DNA from: Candidatus Gastranaerophilales bacterium
GTDB lineage: Bacteria; Cyanobacteriota; Vampirovibrionia; Gastranaerophilales; Gastranaerophilaceae
Length of the DNA stretch: 38,069 nucleotides
Assembly (NCBI GenBank): GCA_944322865.1
Contig: CALUQJ010000010.1
Location: forward strand, 1-38,069
Reading direction: 5' to 3'
Part shown: one piece after another, positions 24,570-32,519 of the stretch
Layout: every line of letters starts with the position of its first letter
Numbering within the stretch: position 1 is the first letter of the stretch
Notes under the pieces: model-generated
What the model was told of the DNA's origin: nothing
What the model saw: the letters and a program-made list of their open reading frames with translations, nothing else
Database searches by the model: none
Made by a program: the position numbers and the translations under genes

Positions 24570-26946
24570 AAATCTCGAACAGCTTAAACGTGCAATAGAT
24601 GTAGAGGTTAAACACCGCTATATAGATATTCACGGAAAAACACAGGCGTTTTCATCATTTATAAAAAATGAAGTTAAAAAATACTATAAATTATCCCAAA
24701 ACAATCCTAAATGGGCAGTACTCATTGAAACCTTTGAACATTACCCGTTTGAAAATGTGGCTGGCCGCCGACGCGCCATCGAACGCCTGCTAAAAGTTAT
24801 CAAATCAGAACTAAATACCGTTGATAATAATGAAAAATCTTCTGCTGACAATTCTGTAAAAAAGCCTGCCGATAAGCTGGATGTAATGTACATAAAAGGT
24901 GTAGGACCCAAAGTTGCATACAAATTAAACAAACTCGGTATTTATACTGCTCAGGATTTAATAACTTATTTTCCGAAAAAACATGTAGACTATTCCTCAC
25001 GCACACTTATAAAAAATCTGCAAGAAGGCGAACAGACTACTGTTTTCGGATACATTAAATCTGTCAGTGTTTTTAATACAAAAAACAATCTTGGAGTTAT
25101 AAGAGTAAAAATCTCAGACGAGAGTGGCAATCTGGAGTTAAGTTTTTTCCAGGCAAAAGCCAATAAATTTATACTAGAACGCACCAAAGCGCAATTTCCT
25201 GTTAATGCCGGCATTATGCTCTCCGGTACAGTAAAAACAGATAATTACACCCACAAACTCACTATGGACAAGCCGGCGTACTCTATTATGACAGGCGAAT
25301 TCCTTGAAAATCAGTCTGCAAATCTCAATCTTGCAAGAATTGTTCCTATCTATACAGTTTGTGAAAACCTTAGTATAAAAGTTCTCCGACGTGCCATTTA
25401 CAACGCAATTCAGCTCTATAAAAATGAAATTATAAATGTATTACCGGAAGAAATACGTAAAAAACACGGATTACTCGACAAAAATATAGCAGTTGAACAG
25501 ATACATTTTCCGGAAAACATGGAATTATTAGAGCAAGCAAGATTTTCGCTTATTTTTGAAGAACTTTTCCTTGTCCAGCTTAAAATGGTGCGAGTACGTG
25601 AACTTTCAGAAAAACATTCCGCTCTTGCTCTACAAGTACATAAAGACGGGCTTGTACAAAACTTTATCAAAAGCCTTCCGTTTGAATTGACCGGCGGTCA
25701 AAAACGAGCAGTTAACGAGATATTAAATGATTTAAATTCTGATAAACCTATGAGTCGTCTGCTGCAAGGCGACGTAGGCAGCGGCAAAACGGTTGTTGCA
25801 ACAATAATGCTTCTGGCAGCTGTTGAAAATAATTATCAGGGGGCAATAATGGCGCCGACAGAAATACTTGCACAACAGCATTACAATAATTTACAGCAAT
25901 GGCTTACTCCGCTTGGATTGAGCGTCGGACTTTTTCTTGGCAGTCAGGGGAAAAAAGTCCGTGAAAAATTCCGGACTGATCTTGTAAATGGTCAGATGAA
26001 CATTGCGGTCGGAACACACGCTCTTATTCAGGAAGGTGTTGAATTTAACAATCTGGGCGCAATTGTCGTTGATGAACAGCATAGATTTGGCGTCAAACAG
26101 CGCAATGTCCTTAAAAAGAAATCCCAAAATCCGCAGATGCTTACAATGACAGCAACGCCCATTCCGCGAACCCTCGCTCTTACTGTTTATGGAGATCTGG
26201 ATTTGACAATTATTGACGAACTTCCAAAAGGACGCTTACCAATAAAAACATCACTTGTTACATCCCATAAAAGCGTTTACCAGCTTATAAAAAAAGAAGT
26301 TGAAGCCGGACGTCAAGCTTATGTTGTCTACCCGCTTATAGAAGAAAGCGAAACACTTTCGGCTAAAGCCGCTACAATTGAAGCAGAAAAACTTCAAAAT
26401 GATGTGTTCCCGCAATTTAGAATAGGACTTTTGCACGGCAAACTTAAAAATGATGAAAAAGAACAGATAATGGCTGATTTTAAAAATCATAAATATGATA
26501 TTCTGGTATCTACAACAGTTGTTGAAGTTGGTGTTGATGTACCGAATGCCACCGTAATGCTTATAGAAAATGCTGAACGTTTCGGGCTTTCGCAGCTGCA
26601 CCAGCTAAGAGGTCGTGTCGGCAGAAATGATATGCAGTCTTATTGCATCTTACATACCTCCTCTCGCTCTCAGGAAACCCGCGCACGTTTAAATATCATG
26701 ACTGAAACCAATGACGGCTTTGTTATTGCTGAAAAAGATTTACAATTAAGAGGTCCCGGAGAATTTCTCGGAACACGCCAGAGCGGTTTGCCGGATTTGC
26801 TCATTTCCGATATCGTGAGAGATGCTAAAATTCTTGAACTCGCGCGTAATGAAGCTATTAATTTTGTCAAAAATAATGACCTTTCAAAATACCCTCTTTT
26901 AGAAAAAGCAACAAGCTTGCAGATGTTCAGCGGGCTTGACATTTAA
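24562..26946 (+). CDS. recG: ATP-dependent DNA helicase RecG, N-terminally extended
   Basis: RecG remodels stalled forks and Holliday junctions. At 794 residues it is about 100 longer than the usual 690. The extra N-terminal part (1-105, lysine-rich, helical) precedes the wedge domain (YIKGVGPKVAYKLNKLGIYTAQDLITYFP and the OB-like segment). The helicase motifs are intact: GDVGSGKT (Walker A), VVDEQHRFG (DEQH box), TATPIPRTLALT, STTVVEVGVDVPNA, and QLRGRVGRN. N-terminal extensions of this kind are found in cyanobacterial RecG. The start ATG lies within the last codons of the cyclase gene, so translation is probably coupled. Confidence 0.96.
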   Translation: MIENLEQLKRAIDVEVKHRYIDIHGKTQAFSSFIKNEVKKYYKLSQNNPKWAVLIETFEHYPFENVAGRRRAIERLLKVIKSELNTVDNNEKSSADNSVKKPADKLDVMYIKGVGPKVAYKLNKLGIYTAQDLITYFPKKHVDYSSRTLIKNLQEGEQTTVFGYIKSVSVFNTKNNLGVIRVKISDESGNLELSFFQAKANKFILERTKAQFPVNAGIMLSGTVKTDNYTHKLTMDKPAYSIMTGEFLENQSANLNLARIVPIYTVCENLSIKVLRRAIYNAIQLYKNEIINVLPEEIRKKHGLLDKNIAVEQIHFPENMELLEQARFSLIFEELFLVQLKMVRVRELSEKHSALALQVHKDGLVQNFIKSLPFELTGGQKRAVNEILNDLNSDKPMSRLLQGDVGSGKTVVATIMLLAAVENNYQGAIMAPTEILAQQHYNNLQQWLTPLGLSVGLFLGSQGKKVREKFRTDLVNGQMNIAVGTHALIQEGVEFNNLGAIVVDEQHRFGVKQRNVLKKKSQNPQMLTMTATPIPRTLALTVYGDLDLTIIDELPKGRLPIKTSLVTSHKSVYQLIKKEVEAGRQAYVVYPLIEESETLSAKAATIEAEKLQNDVFPQFRIGLLHGKLKNDEKEQIMADFKNHKYDILVSTTVVEVGVDVPNATVMLIENAERFGLSQLHQLRGRVGRNDMQSYCILHTSSRSQETRARLNIMTETNDGFVIAEKDLQLRGPGEFLGTRQSGLPDLLISDIVRDAKILELARNEAINFVKNNDLSKYPLLEKATSLQMFSGLDI

Positions 26947-27002
26947 GTGATTTGTAAACAAATATTAAGCAAAAATTTTCACAAAAGGCAATTATTTAAA
27001 AA

Positions 27003-27022
27003 GTATATACTTTATATATGTA
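27003..27022 (+). promoter_or_regulatory. Shared GTATATAC element, copy 2
   Basis: The core GTATATACTTTATATATGTA starts 44 bases before ATG 27047. In this copy AAAGTATATACTTT (27000-27013) is a perfect 14-base palindrome. TTTGTAAACAAATATTAAG about 50 bases upstream recurs before copy 3 (from 28609), which shows that the regulatory region was duplicated together with the gene. Confidence 0.75.
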
Positions 27023-27046
27023 TACAACTAAAGAGAGGTATAAATT

Positions 27047-28570
27047 ATGGTACACATTCCCCCATACTTTAGACGACCTGCGTTTTTACCAACGCGCAAT
27101 AGTTACACAAACATTACCGAGATAAATATCGGTGGCGGCGGACATTCACATCACTGTCACGGCGGCGGCTGGGGCGGCAGCTGGGGTGGCGGCAATATGG
27201 GCGCCTGGTTCGGATTAGGATTATTATCCAGTTTCTTCCAGTCAATCGCAAATAGAGGTAAAGAGAACACAACAACAGTTGTGCAGCAGCCGATTGTTAT
27301 GATACCGCAGCAGCAGTTGTATGGAAACTATAATATCGGTTATAACGCAGGATTATATACACCTGGTACGGGAATGAATAACGGATATAATTACGGTTTC
27401 AATCAAGGACTTTACAACAGCGGCACCATGGGACAATACAGTTCTATGCAGGGACAATACGGTGCACAGCAGGCTGTAATGGCAACCCGCGGCAACGAAT
27501 TAGTTGCAATGGTTAAAGATTTAGGTAATGATTATGGCTTCCAGTTTGGTGAAAACGAAGAAATTCCTAAACTCACAGCAGACGGACAAAAATATACTTA
27601 CAAAAATAAAACTTTTGAGAATGTAACTGATTTAAGAAACTTTATTGAAAAACAGGAGGGATTAACGGGCGCTGACACGTCCACTGACCCCTCAGTAGAA
27701 AGTGAAGAAACTGTTGTTCAGGAAACTCCACTGACAGTTGAGGACGACACTCCGTCTGTTGTAGATACAGACCCGGTCGTACAAGAAGAAACAGTTACGA
27801 CACCACCTGTGGAAACAACACCTACTCCTACAGCTACAGATCCGCTCGGAGATGATAATTCTGAAATTGAAACAATTTCAAGAGAACAATCAGAAAAAAT
27901 GTTTGCTCAACTTGAAGATGTGTTCGGCAAAGTTCCATCCGGAGTTGAACTGAATGCGGACGGCACTTTCAATTACGGCAGATATCAAAATCTCAACATA
28001 AATGCTTTGAAATATGCGGTAACTGCTCAGGAAAATTATGACAAAAATCCTGAAACCCCTGTAAGTTACAATAATTATGTAAATAACGACAACGACAGGA
28101 TTTATGCTGACGGTCAGCTTTCAATAACAAGAAACCAGCTATCAAACGCGGAATCTTACGGAGCATTCTTGGTCAGGAACAATCCTGATACCTACATTGA
28201 ATTAGGTAAAATTTCAGACGCTGATTTTGAAAAAACATTCAAAAATATGCATGAAGATAATGTAAAAGATGCTGAACAGGATATTACCGAAGAAGAATTT
28301 ATGGCATACCATAAAGCGTATGAATTAAATGCCAAAGAAGGCGTAATTAAACGCGACAAAGAAAGACTAAAATATGAAACCGTAGATATAACGGCAGCTG
28401 ATGAAGCTCATTTGAAAAACTTCTTCTATGCAATGTCAAACGGCTCAGGTAATGTCACCAAACAGCAGTATATAGATTTTATGACTGACTTATTCAGTAC
28501 ATATAACGGTCAAATTACAAGAGCTCAATTAGATGATTTCTGTGTAAATTGGCTTAATCAAAACAATTAA
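27047..28570 (+). CDS. Orphan Gly/His/Tyr-rich protein with EF-hand-like C-terminus
   Basis: The 507-residue product has no known family and no Sec signal. Order of parts: a short N-terminal strand motif NITEINI (22-28); a Gly/His/Trp-rich patch (29-50); a hydrophobic segment (about 51-65); and a Tyr/Asn/Gly/Gln-rich region with loosely repeated YN-GLY units (about 90-145). A folded segment (148-205) and a Thr/Pro/Glu/Val linker (206-270) come next. The C-terminal helical domain has degenerate EF-hand-like loops (NDNDRIYADGQLSI at about 347-360, SNGSGNVTKQQY at 464-475, STYNGQITRAQL at 484-495). It is the first of three genes under the shared element and has its own terminator. Function unknown; surface or exported scaffolding is a guess. 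Confidence 0.7.
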   Translation: MVHIPPYFRRPAFLPTRNSYTNITEINIGGGGHSHHCHGGGWGGSWGGGNMGAWFGLGLLSSFFQSIANRGKENTTTVVQQPIVMIPQQQLYGNYNIGYNAGLYTPGTGMNNGYNYGFNQGLYNSGTMGQYSSMQGQYGAQQAVMATRGNELVAMVKDLGNDYGFQFGENEEIPKLTADGQKYTYKNKTFENVTDLRNFIEKQEGLTGADTSTDPSVESEETVVQETPLTVEDDTPSVVDTDPVVQEETVTTPPVETTPTPTATDPLGDDNSEIETISREQSEKMFAQLEDVFGKVPSGVELNADGTFNYGRYQNLNINALKYAVTAQENYDKNPETPVSYNNYVNNDNDRIYADGQLSITRNQLSNAESYGAFLVRNNPDTYIELGKISDADFEKTFKNMHEDNVKDAEQDITEEEFMAYHKAYELNAKEGVIKRDKERLKYETVDITAADEAHLKNFFYAMSNGSGNVTKQQYIDFMTDLFSTYNGQITRAQLDDFCVNWLNQNN

Positions 28571-28581
28571 CAGACTCCTTC

Positions 28582-28606
28582 AAGCCCCTTAAAATGGGGC
28601 TTTTTT
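28582..28606 (+). terminator. Rho-independent terminator of the first orphan-family gene
   Basis: AAGCCCC (28582-28588) pairs with GGGGCTT around the loop TTAAAAT and runs into a T-run to 28606. Confidence 0.9.
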
Positions 28607-28659
28607 ATTTGTAAACAAATATTAAGAACACTAGAGCTAAAAAGTCAATTTTTTAAAGA

Positions 28660-28679
28660 GTATATACTTTATATATATA
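28660..28679 (+). promoter_or_regulatory. Shared GTATATAC element, copy 3
   Basis: The core GTATATACTTTATATATATA starts 47 bases before ATG 28707. It is preceded by TCAATTTTTTAAAGA and followed by AGAGAGTATAA, both of which recur at copy 4. Confidence 0.78.
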
Positions 28680-28706
28680 AGAGAGTATAAAATAAAGGAA
28701 ACAAGT

Positions 28707-29537
28707 ATGACATTGTACAATATGGTCGGTTGTAATACAAGTCGAACACACTCAGGTGGTGTAACCCTGCGGGCAGGTCAGTTCCGCGGTTACAGACCGG
28801 CAGTGAATATTCGCAATACAACTACTATAAACGATACAATAATCATAAATCAGCGGAGCAATCATTGCTGTAATACCCCTACCTATTGTGATGTTCCTCA
28901 AAATAATACATTGGGCTTGTTTGCATTATTCGCAGGAATAAAGTCAATTTTAGACAAATTCCTGCCTAAAAAAGAAGAAACACCTGTTGAACCTGAAGGA
29001 CAAGGCGCTCCGAAAGTTGAACCTGAAGTTAAAAAAGAGGAAACGCCTGTAGTTACAACAGACCCGGTTAAAAAAGAAGAGCCAAAAGATATATATGATG
29101 CCTTTATAACGCCTAAAACAGTTGAAGAAGAAGGCGACTATCACAAAGTTAAACACGGTGAATGCTGGTATGATGTATTAGATGGCATGTATCCGGGTAT
29201 ACCAAGTTCTGACAGAAAAGCAGCAATGCGAGAGTTGAAAAAAGCAAACGGTATGACTGATTTTAATTCTGCTGATATGCCGAGAAAAATGTATCTGCCT
29301 AAAGAAATAAAAGTCGGCAATAATGTTTACGAACTCAATAAGGAGGGAACTGTTACCGGCACAGTTACAGAATTTACAGAAGGCGGCATGTATAATGCTA
29401 ATATTCCGACAACTACATCTACCACATATGACCTTACGGGTACTAAAAATAATGAAAATGTATTTACGCGAACTTATACGGATTTGTCGCAGGCGCAGGC
29501 GGACGAGAAAAAATGGGAAGCTCAAAACGATGCTTAA
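28707..29537 (+). CDS. Orphan protein with LysM-like domain
   Basis: This 276-residue product has no Sec signal. The N-terminal part carries TTTINDTIIIN (38-48), a motif shared with the third gene of the trio. A short Cys-containing stretch and a hydrophobic segment (about 68-86) follow, then a Pro/Glu/Lys/Val-rich linker (88-125). The domain at about 144-200 resembles LysM: an opening HKVKHGECWYDVLDGMYPG, an ELKKANG helix end and a closing PRKMYLPKEI. LysM domains bind peptidoglycan or chitin-type sugars, so contact with the wall is a reasonable inference. The Thr-rich C-terminus is unassigned. GGAAAC precedes the ATG, and a strong terminator follows. Confidence 0.68.
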   Translation: MTLYNMVGCNTSRTHSGGVTLRAGQFRGYRPAVNIRNTTTINDTIIINQRSNHCCNTPTYCDVPQNNTLGLFALFAGIKSILDKFLPKKEETPVEPEGQGAPKVEPEVKKEETPVVTTDPVKKEEPKDIYDAFITPKTVEEEGDYHKVKHGECWYDVLDGMYPGIPSSDRKAAMRELKKANGMTDFNSADMPRKMYLPKEIKVGNNVYELNKEGTVTGTVTEFTEGGMYNANIPTTTSTTYDLTGTKNNENVFTRTYTDLSQAQADEKKWEAQNDA

Positions 29538-29573
29538 AACACCTTCCAAAGTTAAAACGGAAGGTGTTTTTTT
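29536..29573 (+). terminator. Rho-independent terminator of the second orphan-family gene
   Basis: AAAACACCTTCC (29536-29547) and GGAAGGTGTTTT (29559-29570) form a perfect 12-bp stem followed by Ts to 29573. The hairpin begins within the stop codon region. Confidence 0.93.
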
Positions 29574-29636
29574 ATGTCCGGTTTTTTGTTAAGTAATGTA
29601 AAGTTAGTATATACAAAAAAGGCAATTTTTTAAAGA

Positions 29637-29656
29637 GTATATACTTTATATATATA
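29637..29656 (+). promoter_or_regulatory. Shared GTATATAC element, copy 4
   Basis: The core GTATATACTTTATATATATA starts 46 bases before ATG 29683, with GCAATTTTTTAAAGA upstream and AGAGAGTATAA downstream. An additional GTATATAC octamer lies at 29607-29614, exactly 30 bases upstream of the core. Confidence 0.78.
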
Positions 29657-29682
29657 AGAGAGTATAACAAAAGGAGACGACA

Positions 29683-30396
29683 ATGTCCGTAGGCGGCGTT
29701 GGATTTTCACCAACAAAAAACATAAAACCAATGGCATATAACGGAATACGCTCGACCGGCTTCAAGGGAGTTAAGGTCTTTCAGAGTGATACGACTATTA
29801 ACAGGACTGTCGTCATCAACGAGGAAGAGAGCACGCACAAATCAAGTAATAAGGGCAAGAAAATACTCGCCGGTGTACTAGGTGCTCTTGGTATTGTAGG
29901 GCTTGCGGCGGGCATTGCAGCTTTGTTTAAAAAAGATAAAACAGACGATACGCAGCCAACACAGGATACAACGCAACAGCAGCCGCCGGCAGAAACAACT
30001 CCACAGAAAACTTTATTTGGCGGTATGTTGGAAACTGTTATGGTTAATGGAGATGCCTCATTGGCAAAAGCTAAAGGAAATGAGATTAAAGAAGACCCGT
30101 TCTACTTTGATGAAAAAGGTAATAAATTAACTGTAGAAGATACGGCGAAAAAACTCCAATCTGTCTATAGCGGTATTGTAAAAGATATAAAAATCGAACA
30201 ACAGTCAGACGGAACGTATAAGGCAACAATTATTATACCTGATACTCTGAAGCATAACGGTGCAACCGCATCGACTGAATTAAGCGGAATAAAAACACCT
30301 GAGGATCTGGACGATCTTGTAACCAAGGCAATGCAAAATCTGTATGCCGGCGGAAGCAATAACCCGTTTGCGTCCAAACCAACTGAGGAAACTTAA
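29683..30396 (+). CDS. Orphan membrane-anchored protein of the three-gene family
   Basis: The 237-residue product is of no known family. The N-terminal 50 residues contain DTTINRTVVIN (36-46), matching the strand motif of the preceding gene. A basic stretch leads into a Gly/Ala-rich membrane helix (61-82). A Thr/Gln/Pro/Asp-rich linker (85-108) and a small alpha/beta C-terminal domain (about 110-222) follow. The order strand motif, hydrophobic segment, low-complexity linker, C-terminal domain is the same in all three neighbours, although the C-terminal domains are unrelated to the eye. AAAGGAGA precedes the ATG. No hairpin terminator is visible before rpiB. Confidence 0.68.
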   Translation: MSVGGVGFSPTKNIKPMAYNGIRSTGFKGVKVFQSDTTINRTVVINEEESTHKSSNKGKKILAGVLGALGIVGLAAGIAALFKKDKTDDTQPTQDTTQQQPPAETTPQKTLFGGMLETVMVNGDASLAKAKGNEIKEDPFYFDEKGNKLTVEDTAKKLQSVYSGIVKDIKIEQQSDGTYKATIIIPDTLKHNGATASTELSGIKTPEDLDDLVTKAMQNLYAGGSNNPFASKPTEET

Positions 30397-30425
30397 TTTA
30401 TTTTGTATCGGATTTTTAACAAACA

Positions 30426-30454
30426 TTGCAACTTTGCTAAAAAAGAGTTATAAT
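30426..30454 (+). promoter_or_regulatory. Promoter of rpiB
   Basis: TTGCAA (30426-30431) and TATAAT (30449-30454) have a 17-base spacer, ending 32 bases before ATG 30487. Confidence 0.75.
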
Positions 30455-30486
30455 ATAAATGTCATTAGTTTAATGAGGATGTTTAT

Positions 30487-30921
30487 ATGGAAGATTTAAA
30501 GGTTGCAGTCGGCTCTGACCATGGCGGTTTCAGATATAAAGAGCAGATTATTGAGTATTTAAAATCTCGTAATATACCGTATGTTGATGTTGGAACACAC
30601 ACACCGGAAGCTTGTGATTATCCGATTATTGCGAGAAAAGTTGCTGAACTTGTTATCTCAGGACAGGCAAACAGAGGTATTCTGGTTTGCGGTACAGGTA
30701 TAGGTATGTCAATTGCCGCAAACAAAGTTAAAGGTATAAGAGCAGCGTTATGCGGTGATACATATTCAGCAAGAGTATCAAGAGCGCATAACAATGCAAA
30801 CATTCTCTGTCTTGGCGAACGTGTTATAGGTGAACATTTAGCACTGGATATTGTTGATATTTGGCTTAAAACAGGCTTTGAAGGCGGACGTCACAAACGC
30901 AGAGTTGATATTATTGAATAA
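30487..30921 (+). CDS. rpiB: Ribose-5-phosphate isomerase B
   Basis: RpiB interconverts ribose-5-phosphate and ribulose-5-phosphate in the pentose phosphate pathway. The 144-residue length is typical. Motifs: VAVGSDHGGFRYKE at the N-terminus, YVDVGTHTPEACDYPIIA, the active-site ILVCGTGIGMSIAANKVKGIRAALC with the catalytic Cys, and SRAHNNANILCLGERVIG. A hairpin with a T-run separates it from rsfS, probably giving partial termination. GAGGA precedes the ATG. Confidence 0.96.
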   Translation: MEDLKVAVGSDHGGFRYKEQIIEYLKSRNIPYVDVGTHTPEACDYPIIARKVAELVISGQANRGILVCGTGIGMSIAANKVKGIRAALCGDTYSARVSRAHNNANILCLGERVIGEHLALDIVDIWLKTGFEGGRHKRRVDIIE

Positions 30922-30928
30922 TGCAAAT

Positions 30929-30953
30929 GCTCCTCTTTTAGAGGGGCTTTTTT
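30929..30953 (+). terminator. Hairpin terminator between rpiB and rsfS
   Basis: GCTCCTC (30929-30935) pairs with GAGGGGC (30941-30947, one G-U pair) and is followed by six Ts. rsfS starts only 17 bases later without a clear promoter, so read-through or attenuation is likely. Confidence 0.8.
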
Positions 30954-30969
30954 AACGGAAGGAAGATAT

Positions 30970-31365
30970 ATGACAGAAGAACTAACTTCAAAAAAACTTG
31001 CCTGTATTATTGCCGGCATGCTGGATGACAAATTAGGCAAAGAAATTACTATACTTAACATAAGTAATGTTTCATCACTTGCTGATTATTTTGTAATTGT
31101 AACAGGGGATTCCACCCCGCAGGTTAAGGCGCTTATGGAACATGTAAAAGACAGGGTTAAGACTTTATTTTCGCGGCATCCTGCAAGAATGGAAAATGAT
31201 GCAAAAAACCGCTGGAATTTACTGGATTACGGTGATGTTGTTGTTCATATTCTCCACAGGGATGAACGCGCTACTTATGCTATTGAAAAATTCTGGAGCA
31301 ATGCATTTAGTATTCCCGAAACTGAATGGCGCGAAATATCCAAAGAATACACACAATACAGTTAA
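30970..31365 (+). CDS. rsfS: Ribosomal silencing factor RsfS
   Basis: RsfS (DUF143/Iojap) binds ribosomal protein uL14 and blocks subunit joining in starved cells. The 131-residue product matches the family in length and sequence: ITILNISNVSSLADYFVIVTGDSTPQVKAL, the WNLLDYGDVVVHILHRDERATYAIEKFW signature, and a short tail. GGAAGGA precedes the ATG. It lies in the rpiB unit; the usual nadD neighbour is not present. Confidence 0.95.
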   Translation: MTEELTSKKLACIIAGMLDDKLGKEITILNISNVSSLADYFVIVTGDSTPQVKALMEHVKDRVKTLFSRHPARMENDAKNRWNLLDYGDVVVHILHRDERATYAIEKFWSNAFSIPETEWREISKEYTQYS

Positions 31366-31386
31366 TGTTACAAATATGAAAAAAAG

Positions 31387-31414
31387 TTGCAATAAATAAA
31401 CTATGCGATACAAT
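31387..31414 (+). promoter_or_regulatory. Probable promoter of the TPR/Tic20-like pair
   Basis: TTGCAA (31387-31392) and TACAAT (31409-31414) have a 16-base spacer. Two direct ATTACGT repeats (31418-31424 and 31425-31431) lie at the expected transcription start and could be an operator. Confidence 0.5.
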
Positions 31415-31454
31415 AATATTACGTATTACGTGTTGCATTAAATAAGGAAAATTT

Positions 31455-32519
31455 ATGAATAGAGCAGAGTTAGATAAGAAGATAGAAGAAGCAATTATAG
31501 CTATGGCAAAAGATCCGCAAAACGCGGACAATTACCATAGACTGTCTGAATTGTACATTCAGATTGAGGATTACGACAAAGTTATTTCAGTTCTGGAAAG
31601 TCTTTTGACAATTCATCCGAATGATGTTCAGGGACTTATCGGAATGGGAACAATGTGGTTTTATGAAAAAGATTTTCGTAAATCTCTTTCTTATTACAAC
31701 CGCGCTCTGGAAATTAATCCTAAAAACTATCTTATCTATTACAACATGGGTAATGTTTTTGCTGAATGGAAAAATTTCGATAAAGCTCTGTTCTATTACA
31801 ACCGTGCAATAGATCTCAATTCTACAAATCCGGAAATTTATAATGCAATAGCATTGCTTTATCAAGATTATGAAGAGTATGTTGAATCAAAAGCATATTA
31901 CGAAAAAGCGCTTTCGCTTGATTCTGATAACATTACGGCACTTGTTGATATGGGTAATGTTTGCTTTAAAATATTTGATTACAAAACAGCCCTTGATTTG
32001 TATAAAAGAGTATTTTTGCTTAATCCGGACAATAAAATTGTTGCTATATGTATCGGAAATACATTAACACTTATGCGGGAACGCGAACAGGCTTACAGTT
32101 ATTTTGAAAAAGCACTGACTATGGAAGGTGACAATTACAAGGCTTATATATGCTATGCAATTTCTCTTTCTGAATTTGGTGAATATGAAATGGCTGTTGA
32201 GATGTATAAACGTGCAATTAACATAATGCCTAAAGAAACTAACGCACAGATTTTACTCGCAAACCTCTATACAAACTTTAACAGAATTGATCTTGCGATG
32301 GATTTGTATAGAGATTGCTTACAGTTAAAACCAAACAGTGCAGAAACCTATATGTTACTCGGTAATGCGCACTATTTGCAAGGAGAAATAGAACAAGCAG
32401 TTGCGGCATACAGGGCAGCAATCAATATTGAACCTGAAAATGACGAGTACAAACTTATTTATCTGCAAATTGTTGATGAATATATAGACAAAAAGCGTAA
32501 TGGAGAAGTAGCAGCATAA
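31455..32519 (+). CDS. TPR-repeat protein
   Basis: The 354-residue product is built of about nine to ten consecutive tetratricopeptide repeats, from around residue 20 to 345 (for example SLSYYNRALEINPKNYLIYYNMGNVFAEW, ALFYYNRAIDLNSTNPEIYNAIALLY, AVAAYRAAINIEPENDEYKLIYLQIV). No signal peptide or membrane segment is seen, so it should be a cytoplasmic protein-protein interaction scaffold. Its stop codon overlaps the start of the next gene as TAATG, suggesting that it acts with that membrane protein. AAGGAAAA precedes the ATG. Confidence 0.9.
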   Translation: MNRAELDKKIEEAIIAMAKDPQNADNYHRLSELYIQIEDYDKVISVLESLLTIHPNDVQGLIGMGTMWFYEKDFRKSLSYYNRALEINPKNYLIYYNMGNVFAEWKNFDKALFYYNRAIDLNSTNPEIYNAIALLYQDYEEYVESKAYYEKALSLDSDNITALVDMGNVCFKIFDYKTALDLYKRVFLLNPDNKIVAICIGNTLTLMREREQAYSYFEKALTMEGDNYKAYICYAISLSEFGEYEMAVEMYKRAINIMPKETNAQILLANLYTNFNRIDLAMDLYRDCLQLKPNSAETYMLLGNAHYLQGEIEQAVAAYRAAINIEPENDEYKLIYLQIVDEYIDKKRNGEVAA

